The notes under the pieces were generated by a model that made no database searches, was not told the DNA's origin, and worked only from the letters and a program-made list of their open reading frames with translations. Made by a program: the position numbers and the translations under genes. Source: Aphelocoma coerulescens (taxonomy: Eukaryota; Chordata; Aves; Passeriformes; Corvidae). Taken from it: a stretch of 64,000 nt of DNA. Shown piece by piece: positions 11,666 through 25,989 of this stretch. The number at the start of each line of letters is the position of its first letter. The first letter of the stretch is position 1. The DNA is taken from assembly GCF_041296385.1 (NCBI RefSeq), contig NW_027184085.1, positions 9,357,301 to 9,421,300 of the forward strand. The letters run 5' to 3'.

Positions 11666-14600
11666 TATGGCACCTGGGGTTATTGGCTGGGAACAGCCAT
11701 CTGGCTCTCCCCAGCCTCCTGCCCTGCCTTCACGCAGCTACTTTGGCCATCATTCCCATTTCTGGGGGATCTTATTAGCGGGAGGGCTGTTCTAGCTTTT
11801 GCCTTTGCAGTGCTCCTGGTGGCTGGCTCGACAGAGTCGGTGTGGGAAGCAATTTTCCTCCCATCGCACTGAGCGTGGTCTTGCTTTGCTGCTTTTAATG
11901 AGAGTACTTTTGCCCTGGCTTGTGTCAGCTGCAGCCCACCTGTGCTGCCAATTACTCCAGCGAATCTGGTGTGACCTGCCGGGCTGGATGTCCGAGGTTT
12001 AAGTGTTTCTGAGCTGCAAGGTGTGAAAAATCTCACCAGTGTTGAAACAGCGGGGTGGGGGAGTGGCTTTCTGGGTTATGAAAGACCTGAGGACATGCTG
12101 GTATCAGGTGCTGTTGATCTCCGGGGAATTTAGAGAATCAAGGGCTCAGTAATTGCAGGCGTGTTGCCAGTGTGTTGAGAAAGAAATTCTTAATCACAGG
12201 CTGTGTGCCCTAATTTTTTATTATTTTTTTCCTAGTAATTGAATTAGTTAAATGTGTATTGTAACACCTCGCTGCCTGGGTAGGCTGGGAAGGGTACACA
12301 CACAGACCTGAGGTGTGCCTGTGTGCAAGCAGACTGACAGGGCTCTGTGGGAGCGGCAGCAGCAGTTCTGCTACACAAACATGATGCATCTGTCACACAT
12401 TTTCCATTTCTGGAGAAACTGGCATGCCAGCCAGCATGTGCCTTGCTCATGCTGACCCAGGCACCATCCAAGATCAGCTCTCCACGGTGCCCACGTAGCT
12501 GTGACTTCCGTCTGGCTGGTGCCTGATGCTCAGATTCGTTCCTGTCTTCTTGTAAAAACTGTTGTTATTGTCATGGTTTCAGTCACTGCAGGGTAGGTTT
12601 GAAGGAGAATATCGGCTGGGCTGGTGTTAGCCCCTATTTGGTTTTTGTCTTGCACCAGGCAAAAGGCAGTAGTGGGGGGGTGGAAGTGCAGGGAGCTGGG
12701 TGATTGCTGGGGATGAACCCTGTCTTGGGGGTCGGTGTCCCTTCTGTTTATGCACCAACAAGCAACTCCTGTGTGTAAATACACTGATATCTGAGGCACA
12801 CATTTAGAGTTTCAACTGGCTTGAGATCCTCTGCTAGGGCCCAGCATCTGAAGGTTGGGAGAAGATACAGCATTTTGGATGCTGGCTGGACTCTGCAATG
12901 GCTTGGAGGTGCTGTGGTCTTATCTTGGTGCAGAGCAGGAGGCACAGTCCATGGGGAGAGCAGTCCCTGGCAGCCGCATGTCAGAGGTGTCACAGCAATA
13001 GCAACTCATGTTAGCTCTCACTTTGTCGAGGTTTCTGGTGTGGGGGAGAGCTTGTCTACAGCAAGCAGTTCTCAAAATGCTTCACCAGGGTACTTGGTGA
13101 ATTTTAGGGCAGAAGCTCTGCTGGCTCTTGTGGGATCCACTGTCTCCATATATCATTCAGAAAGTCCTGTGCTTCCTAATAAATACCTCTGCAGTTAGGG
13201 GAAGAGAATAGAGCTCCAAATATTTAAGGTGGGGCAATTGCAGGGAGAGCAGTGAAAGAACGAAGAGGGATGTGCAATCTCTCTCCTCAGAGCAGGGAGG
13301 GCAGTAGGGATTGATGCATTTAAAAGAAATGTGAAGATGCTGTTGGGGAAGTGAGGTCTGTTTCAAAGGCTTAAACCTCCTCTGGACACCTGTGGCACAG
13401 CCTGGCCTGGGACTTTTTCTTTCTTGGCAAGGATATGTCTTGTACGTGGAAAGCTGGTCTGAGTGACCTTCTGCGTCTGGCTGTCAGAGGAAATGTGCTG
13501 AGTCGGAACAAGTGTTTCCAGAGCTGAATGCTCAGGCTCAGGGTCTGTTTATCTCCCTGCTGAGATGCTGGGGTTGGCAGCCGGGCTGTGGTCCTTCTCG
13601 AGTGCCTGGGCTCGCTCCCAACCCGGGCCCATCAGACCACTTGTGATATGAGCTTCCTTCTGGCTCTGAAGGTCAAATGGCTTGCAGCAGGGTGACAAAG
13701 GGGCCCTTGATTTGAAAGAGATTGTTCTTGTGCCTTGCCCTAGGAGAGGTCTCATGGGCCAGGATGCGTGCTGGCTGAAAGGAATGCTTAAAATGTTCTT
13801 TCTTTGCTCCTGTCAAAAGCCTTTGCAAATGTGAATCAAAATATCTGCCCCAGTGCTTTCCTGCTGCGTGCTTTAGGCTGGCTTATTCCTTGGGAATGGC
13901 TTGGTCAGTGCAGCCAAATATCCTGGGGTTCTGTCCCTAGTAGTGGACAGTAGTGGACATGCGAGGAACGGCATAACAACAGCGTGAGCATGCACTATGT
14001 AACCCCAGCCTCTGACAGTCTCAAAAGTAAAGAGATTTTTATTTTTTTGCCCTCTGCTGTGAATTTGTCTAAGTGCATGGATTCAGGAAAGCAAGTCCTG
14101 ATCACCCACAGCATCGCCACACCACCCACACCCACTCTTGGGAAGAGCTGAGGACCTGGCTGAGCTGGCTTTTTCTCCCTCCCTCTGTGGGGGCTCAGCT
14201 GCTCTCACGGTTTAGTGGGAAACTCATCCCTCACACTCCACCACTGCAAAGCCTGTGCTTGTGTACCTGCAGCTGCAAGGTGCCCTCCAGCAAGGCTCTG
14301 TGCTGTGAGGAGCCTTGGTGATGCTGTGCACCCCAGCTTCACGTGGCATCCCTCCTCTGCCCAGACATGCCTTGTCAAGCGTGTCCAGGTACAGGTTTTA
14401 TGCTGTATGACAGTAATCTGGTTGTACATCTTCAGCACTGATGTGTGACAGCAGTAGGATCAAGCACGTCCCAGCTGCACCTCACAGAGGTTTTCCCTGT
14501 TCCTTCCTGTTCTTGGTGCTTTGTTCAATTACATCTTTGCAATAAAGCAACTGAGGGTGCTCATACTGGGCAAATAAAATGTCAACATCTTTGCCTGAAA

Positions 14601-17600
14601 AACACCTCATAGATTTCTCTATGCAACTTTAAATTCAGAAAGAGAACCGATGAACTGGCAGCACCAGTTCTGCTGAGCCTTTGGCAGTCCCATTTTGATC
14701 AGGAAGAAAAGGGCCAGGAGTGACTTTGGCATAGCAGAAAGTTGTGCTGGGGATGGAGCAAGGTTCTGATCAGTAGATTGATCATTCAGCCTTAATCAAC
14801 TGGAGATGAGGTGTTAGTTACTGTCATCATGTGAAAATTAAAGGCAATGTGCAGGTGCTGGGAGGCAATGACTCTACTTATGCATGGCAAAGGCCTTGCC
14901 AGTTGGAGCAGCATGGCTGTATTGCATTTGTAGCCTGATTCGAAGGCTTCCTGCTCTGCTCCCGCTGCAAGTGTGGCTTTCTACCATCTGCTTGCCCTTG
15001 AGCTGCAGAACACAGCTCTTGGCCAGGGCAGTGATATGCAGGGATGTTTGCAGAGCAGGGGTGAACTGCATTTAATCCAGAGGGGAAACACCAGCAGGAA
15101 AGATGCTCAGTGCTCCCAGCTCTGCCATGTGCCTATTATGCTTCTCTGGGAGTGATCCTCAGGAAGATGGGAGTGTTTTGGTGTTGCTCCTCAGCTGAGT
15201 GCAGTCTCTTGCTCCCTGTGTAGATCATGGCAGGCTGGTTTGGTGCTTTCAGGTTAGGATAACCCTCACCAGGAGCTAGCCTGCAGATGTGGTGCATTGC
15301 AGCCTCGGTAGCAGTGTGCCTACGTTATTTTGGGTAGCCAAAAACTGAGTGGCTGTAGCTCTTGCCTTAGGAAAAAGTAAAGGATCTGCCGGCTTGTGGT
15401 CCCCATGGTGAGGCAGGGTCTGAGCAGCCAGGCTGCAGCCAGTGGAGAGCATGTTCCCTGCATGGCATTAAGCCTTGCACATTGCTGTTACATCTGGCTG
15501 TGAAGTCTTTGGGGGATCTCTCTGCTGTCTGTTCTGTGTAAGTGTAATATAAAATCCAGTCTACTTAAGATGCAGGTCTGTATGCACTCTCTCCATGCTG
15601 CAGCTCTGGGTCACAGATGGTCACTTAAAAATCACAGGATTCTGTTTGCCTTGAACTGAAGGAGGCTGTTAGACCCACAGCCTTAGACTGAGATGCTGCA
15701 CAGGCAGGTGAGGGAGGGAGAAGATTTTTTTTTTAACCTCTTGTTCCTTGTACCATCCCTTTGAAACGATCTGAGCTATTTAGGGAGTGGATGGTCAGAA
15801 GGCTGGCAAGGATGGGAGAATGAGGATGAACTGTCACTTGGTGATGGTCCAGAGTACCCAAGGAGCTTATGCAGAACTGCCCAGACATTCCTGCTGGCGG
15901 AAGATGAAGTGTCTGTGCTGTCAACAGCTGATGGAGAGCCCCACTCTGATGCCTCCCTGCATCTGCTGGCCCAAGTGACCTTCCCTGAGAGAAAGGGACC
16001 TGCCAAAGGGTACTTTTGCTTTCCCTTCTGCTGTTCCCCACATTTGGATTGGGGATTCGGATTTGCATTTGGTTGCAAAGCTGCCACGTTTCTCCAGCAT
16101 CTTCCAGCTCCTGGGGGACAGGCATGAGTAAGCCTGTGCTACAGTGCTACCTGCACCTGGCTGACCCTGCTGCTTCCCTGAGAACTGAGAGGCATAGGAC
16201 AGAAATGGCACAGGCTGCAAAGGAGCTGGCTGGTGTGCTTTGATCTGCTCCTCTTAAGCAGATCATTCAGCTGATCAGCAATCCTGGCAGGTTCCTTGTG
16301 CCCAGGAGCGAGAGTATCGTGGCAATGCAGGGAGCAGAGTGCAGAGGGTTTGAAAGGGCACTGGGAGGTCAGGGCTCAGATCCAGCCGAGGGTGGTGTCA
16401 CCCCGGGCTCTCCCAGGTGATGTGCAGGAGGATATTGCTGCGGTGTGGGGATTGCTGTGATCCCTTTAACAGGACATGGTCAGAGGCACTTAAGAATTTA
16501 GATCTCTGGCCCCAGATAGAGTGCTCAGTGCCCTGCTGTGTCTAGGCTGGGCTGGGTGAAGCCTGGTAAAAGGTTACCTCGTGGCACAGCACGAAGTGGG
16601 TTTGTTTGAAATGCTGTGGAAGGGAGGAAGCAAATCTCCCCTCCTGTTTTTTTCCAAATCCTCTTCTAATCAGAGGGATTAGGCTGATTGTTGGCATGGT
16701 AGTGCTCTGACTGTCCAGTTGATAACTGCCACTCTTTTGTCTTAAGTGATGGAAAGTACCAGCAAGTAGTCTGCAGGAAATTCATTAAAAACCAAAATTG
16801 TCTGATACCCCCATCAAAGCTGGTAGTTTCTCGTCTGCCCTTTGGCTGTACAAGACCTTAGGCCAGCAGAACCTCATGTAGAACCAGTTCCTCTTTTGGT
16901 GCTTAAGTGCATAAGGACACCTCATCCTGCTGTTAAGGGCAGGGTCTGTGCACATCATCTGCATTCTCTGCATCAAAGAAACAGTGGGAGTTTTAAGGCC
17001 CCTTGGTTGTAAGGCTCCTTTCTTTCCTGGTCTTGATGTAGCCATAAAGATCTGAACCTTCAGGACTTTATTCCCTGACATAAGAGGCCACCTTGCCTCT
17101 TATGACAAAAATCCATGGGCTGTTTCATGATATATTCCAACATTTCTCTGCTCACAAACCTGCTCTCCCTCTCCTATGGCTGCTTGTGTGTGCAAAGTGC
17201 TGCTCTGTGGCTGTGAGGTTTTGCCTTTGCAGTGTTTTTTTGGGCTGCTCAGTGATGTCTTCAGTGTCTTGGAATGAGGAGTGCTGGGGTAGGGAGCAAC
17301 ATGCTGCTGCACGGTGCTGGGAAGAGGCACCTGAAAATTGTCTCCTCCCAGCATGGGTTGCATTTCTCTGTTCTTGTTTCACTCAGTAATGCCTGACTGA
17401 GCTCATCTTGCTCAGGAGAAGTTTGTGCCTGCCTTGCCAGCTCTGAGCCCTTCTAATACGCTTCCCCAGGCATTTATTCCTGTGCTTCCTCCAGAGCTGT
17501 CACCAGCTCAGAGCACAAACGTCTTCAAGATTGAATGGTCTCGTGTTATCATTCGGAAATACATGAGCAAAAACGATTTTTTCTAGGGAACAATAATGAC

Positions 17601-19255
17601 CTTGTTTGCAGGCAATGAGACATCAAGCTGCCTCTTCTAGGGTTCCTCTTGTGTGAGTGAAGCTGAAGCTTTCCTTTCAGGGAAGGATCTCTTGTCTAGT
17701 CGCACCTTCTAGCAGCGCCTGCAGCCACCAGGCCCCTGTGTTAGTTATTTGTCCTGGGAGGTGAATCCTTCCTTGGTTCAGGCATATTCTTCCTGGGGAT
17801 ACTTCCCTAGGAAGGGAAGCTGTGGGGAGAAGGGAAAGGGTTTTCTTCTCCCCCTACCACAGACTTGGTCTCAGTGTTGAAGCATCCTGATGTCCCTCTA
17901 ACACCTCGGATGTGTTTGTGCTGTGGGTGGCAAGCAGTGGCATGGCAGGTCTGAGTTTACTCTCCCATTGCTCCTGGAAGCCTGGCTGTGCCAGAATCCA
18001 GCTTCAGACTGGCATCTGGCAGGCCCAGTGAGTTGTGCCACTGGCCAGCAGATTTCAAAGCTGGTGGCCCATCGGGGCGCAGTGCAGGAGCTTCTCTTGG
18101 CACATTCTCTCCTGCACTTGGCTGCAAGCTCCGTGGTGTCTGCCATCCCTGCTTGGAGGGGACAGGCGTGCTGAGGGTTTGATCTTGCCAGCTGCTGGCA
18201 GTAGCACATTTTAATTTCCGTAATGGACCTGGTTCCTGCAGAGATGGTCTGGAGAGAGATAAATCACACGACTTGGATAAGAGGGGTTGGGTCACCAGTT
18301 GAAGGAAGAGCCCATCTAGTTTCCCACCCAGTTCCTTCCCCTGTTTCTTGTTTTTCCAAGGCAGACATGCTTCCTGCAGTCCTGGATTCTCTCCAGTATC
18401 TTATTATTTTCCAGGCTGGAGATGGTATAGATCACAGAATTCACAAATGGAAGATGCTGAACCTGAGTTTCCTGACCCTGATGGGAGCAGGGGAGGAAGA
18501 AAAGGACCAAGAAGGGCTGAAGAGAGGAGGGAGGTGAGGTTTGAGTGAGTGGGAGATGGTTTTGGGGTAAGAGTGAATACAATGCAAGCAGGAGCCTGAT
18601 TCTGCAGGCAGCGAGGCTGTTTAAAGGAAGGTGGTGTGTAACTGCAGCCTGTCACTTCTGCTTCCCATCACTCTTTCCCCATCTGTCCCCACATTTGTCA
18701 CAGCAGCTGCAGGAGATGACTCGGAGGTGGGTGATGGTTCCAGATCTGTGCATCCCACCATCCCTCAGAGGAAAACAGCAGTGCTGGGGCTAGTTCCATA
18801 AGTAGCTACCCTCTGTCCAGGTTGGCCAGGCCTCTTCTGCTTCCTTGATTGAGACTAATGCTACTAAGAAATAATGCAGTCTGATTTTAGTACAGGGGCT
18901 GTGTGCAGCATCCCTTCTGGATCTCCATGGCTCTTCTGGAGAAAGGGACCTTGAATGTGCTGCCAAAACAAATTTTTTTCCTCTCTAAGTCTTCTTGTTT
19001 ATCTACTTTTTTGTTGCTTGTCTAATGCCTTTTTGCTGAGCATAGGGCCTTTCTGCAGTGAGCTGGCAAAACATGGTCCCTGAACACCTTTTTGAAAATT
19101 CTCCAAGTGGGGAGGAGCTGTGAGATGCTGTGGTGAGACAGTGAGTGGCCTGGGTCTCATGTGTCTGTCCTGTCACCTCCTGGGAGGCTCCAACCAGCCA
19201 TGGCAGCAGAGTAGAAGCAACCAAAGGTTAGCAGCAACTAACTCCATGTGCAATG

Positions 19256-19257
<2 letters not shown>
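11666..19257. other. non-coding stretch with minor simple sequence
   Basis: No recognised gene across about 7.6 kb. Visible items are an AT-rich patch at 12,205-12,260 with TAATTGAATTAGTTAA, an 11-bp tandem duplication at 13,939-13,959 (AGTAGTGGAC twice), and a T run at 15,725-15,735. The open frame at 15,909-16,127 (+) reads somewhat protein-like at first but has no start context, no splice sites and no known homologue. Everything else looks like neutral intergenic or intronic DNA. Confidence 0.45.

Positions 19258-19298
<41 letters not shown>
19258..19298 (+). repeat. 41-nt uninterrupted poly(A) run
   Basis: A pure run of 41 A residues between GCAATGGC and GACCCCC. No recognisable SINE, LINE or processed-gene body sits upstream, and I found no target-site duplication by eye. 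CR1 elements do not leave poly(A) tails, so the origin is unexplained: a slipped homopolymer or the tail of an unrecognised retrocopy. The true length may be affected by sequencing error. Confidence 0.95.
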
Positions 19299-19300
<2 letters not shown>

Positions 19301-22300
19301 CCCCCAAAGCTTAAGAAAATGACTGAAAAGGAAGAAAAACTTCTTCCTTTTTCCAAGTCATCTTTTTGTTAGACTGACCAGTGAGGTACTGTTGCCAGGG
19401 TTAGGAGGCAACCTAAAGGAGGGCAGGACAAAACCCACACAAGTCCATAGATGAGAATTTAACTCTGTGTCTGATGCCCCAGGACTGCCCAGTTAAATCC
19501 ACTCTCTTGCATAAGCTCAAGGAAGCAACCTGGGCTGTGCAAATGCCCTAGGGGTTTGATATCCTGGCCTGAGCACAAGCCCATGTGTCTTTGCCAGTCC
19601 GTCAAGAGCTATTAAGTGGTTTTGGTTTGGTTTTTGTGCATTCCCAGCATCAGTTCTGCCCCTTACCCCTGTGCTGCACTTTCCTGTTTGCTTGGAGCTG
19701 ATGGAGACCAGAATGCACCTCACAGCTTGTAATGAGCATGGATAATACAGATCAGAAGTGCTCTGGGAAATGATGTTTTCCTTCAATTATCTGTGCTTGT
19801 TACTTGTGGCAAGGGGAGGAAGTGTCCCTGAAGGTGAAGGGTGGGTAGAGTTCCTGCAAAACCACAACAGCCTTTTTTGGCTGGTGCTGCACGTCTCCCT
19901 TCCCTCCTCACGGAGGTTTCTTTGCAGTGGTGCCTGGAAGCCACACTTGTGCTCCAACCTCCACCAGTTAGGCAGGAATGGTTGCAGAAGAGCACCTCAG
20001 GCAGTGGAGAGGGAGCACACAGCATGCTCTGCTCGCTGCCCTGCAACTAGCTGCCTTCCTCTCTCCAGACCTGGTTTTGTTTTGTTTTTTCTCCTCCCCT
20101 CCTACTGTATCTGCACAGGCTCTAAATCTTTCCAGGCAGGGCCTCTCACTGTGTGAGTGGTGTTGGAGCTGCTGTCCCGGCTGATGGCTCTGGGAATGCT
20201 GCAGAGATGCAGCTCCAAGTGGATGGTGGGGGCAAGATGGCTCAGCATTAACCCCGCTGATGTTGAGTGGCAGCACTGCAAGCACACAGAAGTCTGGTGA
20301 CCAAAGAACTTTTATTGGTTCTAGCTGCCTTCAGGAGAAGGTGATGGGAAAGCTGTAATGAAACAGTGAAGGACTTTTGTGGGGAAAAAAATGCCTGGGA
20401 CAGGATTCTCGCTGTGAGGTTGTAGGAAGATTTATATCCCCAGAATATCTTGCCCTCTTGCATTTTTAGGTTAATAATTCTGTACCTGGGGAAACTGAAG
20501 TAGAAAGTGGAATTTAAAATGGGAGGGTCTGGGAGGTGTGAAGTGACCTGGAGAACTGCATCAGGGAAAGAACCAGGAAAGGAAAAAAATTGTGAGAAGA
20601 CATGCAGCAGTGAGGGAAAGAAAATGAAATATGCTCATATGTGGATTTCTGTGGGCCTGGGAAGGACAGCTATTAAAAACTTTTCTGCAAGGATGCTGCT
20701 GGATGCCAGAGGGGAGTGTGGATGCTTTTGAGCTCACAACGGGATGAATCTCTAGGTTACGGTGTGGAAGTGTCTGAGCTGTATGATGTCAGCCTTTCCA
20801 GCTGCTGAAGGAGAAAGGGTTTTTCACAGTACTGCCAGGGAGAAGAAGATAGAGGGGAGACAATAGGTCCATTAAATAGAATTGTTTTCTCACCAATTTC
20901 TTTTCCTATCTCAAATGATTGAGATCCTTGCCAGCTCTTTATACCTGTCTTTAGCAAGACTGAAAAAGCCCAAAGAGATGTGTGGGAGATTGGGAACAAA
21001 ACATGACTATACAGAAATAGCTATTAAGGAAAGCTTGAGAGTACTTTGCAAGCATCTCAAATGCTTGGCTAACCTCAGTAAATACTCTTCAGGGCATTAG
21101 GGGAATTAATGATGGAATGTAAATAACTGTGTCCCTTTGCTTTAAAAAAAAAAAGGTAGTCTGGTGCCAGGGGTGTTGACAGTGCAAAGGATGCCCCAGT
21201 CTGAGGGGCAAGATGAGCTCCCAGTGAGTTGTTCCTGTCGCCACATGGAGTGGTGTGATGTCTCTCCTCTCTCACATGCATGTTCAGCTCCAGGATGTAG
21301 TTCTGAAATGGGATTACAGCCCCAGCTTGAAAGATCCGTGCCAGTTATTACTCAGCTCAAAGAGGCATCCTGGGCAGCCTTGCCTTAAAGGTGAAGTGAG
21401 CTGCAGCTGGAGGGAGGAGTGAAGACCAGGCTTTGGCATTGCAGATGAGTAGAGTTGTGTCTGATGCAGAGCTTCCCTGACAAAATTGGTTTCAATGTGG
21501 AAGGAGGAATGGAAGAACAGGGAGACTTCAAAGTGATGGAGAAAGACATGGAATGCCTGTTCTGACCTCTTAGGGTTGCTGGTTTGTCCAAAGCGATCCT
21601 CCCCTTGATCCAGTGAGGATAGCTGACTTGCATTTTAAAAGCAACATAATCTGCTTTCTCTTTTTCCAAATGACCATTGGCCTGACTCTGAGAACATGGG
21701 CTTCTCCTCTGGCAAGTTTCTTACGTGTGAAATGAAGAGATAAAGAAAGGTGCAGAGGGACATCTCAGGGTGGGCTGTCAGTAGGTGGCCTTGGTGTTGT
21801 GGTGCACATTGGCTTCTGGTCCATCCTTTTGGCTGGTTCAGGGACGGGGACGAGGGCATCTCCAGCATTCATCTGCCCTCCTCTGTTACAGCTTCTACCC
21901 TAATGGGTGGAGTGGCTTGCAGCTGGAGCTGTCAACCTGGGCATAATACTTGTCACCTCAGCCTAGTTTGCCCTCTTACAGTGACCCACAAGCTGAGTTG
22001 TCTCCTTAGCCTTCACTGTGTGGAATCTGGCGGCTCTGGAGGAGAGTCCCATTGCCAGCAGAAATCTTCTCCCTGCACTTTTGCAGGGGGTGATTAAGTC
22101 CTCTCGTGATCATCTCTTGGCTTAGTTGAACCAATCGAGCGCTCAAGCCTGTGTCTGCACAGCAGGCTTTACAGTTCCCAATTCATTCTCCTAATTCTTT
22201 TTGGAAGCTGTTCCATTTCCACAACCTCTTTTTTTCACAAGTGTGGACACCAGCACTGGAGGCAGCAGCCAGGAATAGTCTCACTGCGCTCTAGAAAGAG

Positions 22301-25300
22301 CTAATATTAAGCTCATGCTGTTCAGGATACTCCCTGGTGTATGCAGGGCATTTTTTCCCCTTAATTATATTACTGTGCTTGAACAGTCTGACTTGTGTGT
22401 AGGAGCCGCAGAGGAGATTTGGAATGGTATTTTAGGATATAGGAGGCTCGTTTAGGTTAACAAGTGGGCTGCAGTATTTGATAGTGCTGGCATACACGGT
22501 GCTCAGCCTGGAAGAGGAGATTCAGCAAAGGGGACACAGCAAGGAGAGCCAGTTGCCCTTGTGACACTGGCTGTGCAGCTGATACAGTGCAGCAGGGTTT
22601 TGCTTATGCCACGGCCTCGGGTCCGAGGGTAGGGATGAAATAGTGATGATTACTTGGGAGGATCGGTTTTCTGCTGAGCAAGTAGGTGGAAAGTCAGGCA
22701 GCAAAATTAGCTGAGTACACAAACAGTCTGGGCAGGACGAGGTTCTCTCCCCTGGGAGAGATTAAGGCATGTGGTGTCTTACGTAGCAGCGATGGCCCGT
22801 GTGCGCTCGCCGTGCCTTGGCGCTCTGAGCTGACAGTTGTTGACCTGCTGGCTTTGTGCTCTGTCCTCATCACTCCCAGTCCCTTTCCGGTGACCAGCTG
22901 GGGTAGAATATCTCCTGACACATGCTCAGTTCTTCTTGCTGCTCTTTTCCCACAGGTGGTTGAGCGCCCTGCCTTCCATCCCTGGGGCACTTGAGCTCAG
23001 TTTTGCATCTTGCCTGGATCTGTGTGTGACTGTCAGGGTGTGAATGGTGCTGTGGGACAGGCAGGACCCAGTAAGTTCTGTATCCTGTGGTTTGTGCCAA
23101 CTGAGCTTTTAACAACAGAAGCTGTACCTGTGAACAACACATGAGACTTCAGAAATAACTGTGATTGCACTCAGACAGTGTCCCTGAGCTGCTGGATGCA
23201 AATGTCAGCACATCCATGAGCATGGAGAAACTGGCATCTCTCTCAGCCTCTTCCCTGACACACACGGTCACAGAGGGGAGGTGATAGGTGCAGCTGAGCA
23301 TGGCAACAAAAATCGTCAGATCCTCAGCTGTTTGTCACCTGGAAGTGCAGAAATCAAACTTGGTCCTGGCAGTGGGCTGGTGTGCAGTGATTTTCCCTTG
23401 CTCACTGTAGCTGTGGTCTCTGTGGGAGGCTGTGGCTGACCAGGGCCCTGCACGTGGTAGCTGTTTCCAGTACAAGTCTGGTAACATCCTGTCCAAATTC
23501 CATGGAAAAACCAAATAGTCATTTGTTGCATGTTTCTTTTTTTCCTGCAAGTGGGTCATATCTGTGCTTTAGTGTCAATACACCCCAGCAGGTGGTAACT
23601 TTTTTGCAACAAAACTTGATGCAGGAATGGAAAACTTCCAGCAAAGTCTGAATCTTACCTTATTTCTGAGAAGGATGAGAGCTCTTCCCCCAAAACTATC
23701 TAACAGGATGTAGATAAACACTTGGCAAGGTCTGAATGTAAAGTCCCTTGGTGGGTCAGAATTCACAGTACATGGCAAAGCAGTAAGAGGCTTGAAGGTG
23801 TCTCAAGTGGCATTGCAAGTAATCTCTTTAATTCTGCTTTTAATTTATGTCTGCTAATGAGTAGGGAGGAGTGGCAGAAGTCTTAAATTCATCTTGTGTA
23901 ACTTGGAAAAGAGAATGAAACTTGAGGAGCTGCCAAAAAGAGAAAAAAAAAAAAAAAGAAAGGCAAGGATGTGAAAAGAGTGTAAGGAAACCAAAACAAG
24001 AGAGGATGAGAAATGAAAACTCCAGGCTACTGCAGGAGGGAAATTAAATCCTAAAGTGTAAGGAGTTTAGGTGTTTCCTGTGCTGAAAGCATCAGACTTC
24101 AAGCATTTTGCAAATGGGGCCAGGTTTCCTTCTGCAGAGTTTGGTGTGTGCCATGCTGGGTTCCCGTCAGCTGCCTGGTTCCAGATGTACAATTGTCCTG
24201 CTTAGGCAGGAGTGGGGATGGGAGGAGAGCTCTCTGGTGGTCTCCTTCCTTGGTGTGCTCCCCTGGGAACTCTCCGCTGCTCTGAGGCTGCTGGTGTCAG
24301 GGCAGAAGTTAACAGTGTGGGTTTTCCAGGTGCTTGCAGATAACAGCTTGACCTGGTTCTCTGGCTGGTTTTGGTAAAAGAGTCATTCTGACTCACATGC
24401 TGCTCCTTTGGAAGCATTTATCACAGGGCTTTGGTGTCTTGTAGCCTCTTTGCCATGGGTGTGTGCCACCCAAAAAGCAGTAAGGAAGGAGCAGGGGGCA
24501 TGGGAGGAACACGTCTGCATTTTCCGTTCTGTCTTTTTTGCCTCAATTTCAGTCTGAGAAACCCTAAGGAGATTCCTTGAGGTGGAAAACATATTGGAGA
24601 GGACTGGAATTGTGTTTTGCAAGATCCAAAGGTGGCTTGTGGCTCTGGCACCGAAAGTCAAAAAAGCTGTGTAAGCTGAGGGAGCTTTTGCCCTGCCTCC
24701 CGCAGACCCACTGAGTGGGGCTTTGGAACCAGGCACCTTAAACCACAATTTGATCTCTGGCTCCTTATGGCTGCCTCTGGACAAGGCAGATGTTCAATTG
24801 CATTGCTTCCCCCTCGTGTTCACCTGCAGACCCCCACAGCCTTGGCTAGTAAATTACCAGCCTAAACTTCTCCACAGGAAGCTGCAGGGTAAATAAATAT
24901 TCTCTTTCAGAAACTTCTTTCCCAGTTGAATTGACTCCCTTGGTACTTTCATGCATTTTAAGAAGTCAGAACCGTTCACAATTGAAAACAAGCAATGTTT
25001 AGCTCCTGTGAAGGGAAATAGTCAGGTACCAGAAAGACTGTCATTTTCGCCATGCTCTTACAAAAGAGGGTGTTACAGTAAGCTTGCTTATTTCACTGGA
25101 GGAGAATTCAGTAGGCTTGATGAAAACCGGATGAGACAGGCAGGGTAAATGGATTTTGCTGGGCGAATTGAAAGCAAAGAAACATGCATGTGTGGTGGCT
25201 GGTCAAGAATTAACTGTGTCTTGCAGAAACCAGGAATGAATTAGAGACAGAAAATTAGGAAGCCCCGAAACAACATCTGTCCAGCTATGTTTAAGATCTC

Positions 25301-25985
25301 TTCACCTGTGTAGGCCTCTGATGACAATTGGATGCAGTGAGCCAGGTGTGTCTGTTGAACTGTCTTGCTGCTTTTTGGCTCTCCATGGGCTGGAGGGTTA
25401 GGGGTGTTGATCTCCAGCAGGCTGCCATGCTGGTGTAAGGTAAGTCAAGAGGGCTTCCTCCAGATGCAACATCCAATGGGGTCAGCATCACTTGCTGGAG
25501 GTGGTCAGGAGCTTCTGAGAATCACTGGGGCAGAGTAGAGGAAAAGGTCCAATGTCTCCTGGTCCTGGACCCCCAGGAGAGGAGTGAAACCCAGCCTTGC
25601 TTACAGGGGCAGGAGTTCTGCAGCATTTCCCCACTTTTAGAGGGTGACGCCCAGTGAGCACGGTGTGGGGATCACTGTATCCCTTACTGGCACAAAGCAC
25701 TTATTCCCTGTTCCTGATGCAGCATTGGCAAGGGCCCTTCTGATGGAGTGGGACCTGCCCCATCTTGCTCACAGCTGTGTGTAGGGCTGGGGAGATCGGG
25801 TACTGGAGAGGTGTACAGCATCTTATCTGTGTTCTCTTCTGCAACAGCTCACTGCAGTAACATGAGAACAAGGCTCCCGCCCTGCAGAGCCTTGCAGGCT
25901 CTGAGCAAAATTACATGTTTGCAGAATTATAGCTACCAAAAAAAGAACGATGTTGCCTTCCTTCCAGGGCTGGGGGCATGGGGAT
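19299..25985. other. non-coding stretch, no recognised gene
   Basis: No recognised gene or interspersed repeat. Short A runs lie at 21,144-21,154 and 23,943-23,957. The interval 22,090-22,390 is AT-richer with ATTA-type cores and may be regulatory. A near-perfect donor, AAG then GTAAGT, lies at 25,440 with an acceptor ending at about 25,312, but all three frames between them contain stops, so it could at most be a non-coding exon. Confidence 0.45.
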
Positions 25986-25989
25986 ATAT

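Noticed and set aside
25313..25439. Interval between a fair acceptor and a perfect AAG/GTAAGT donor
   Set aside because: All three frames contain stop codons, so it is not a coding exon; a non-coding exon cannot be excluded but nothing else supports it.
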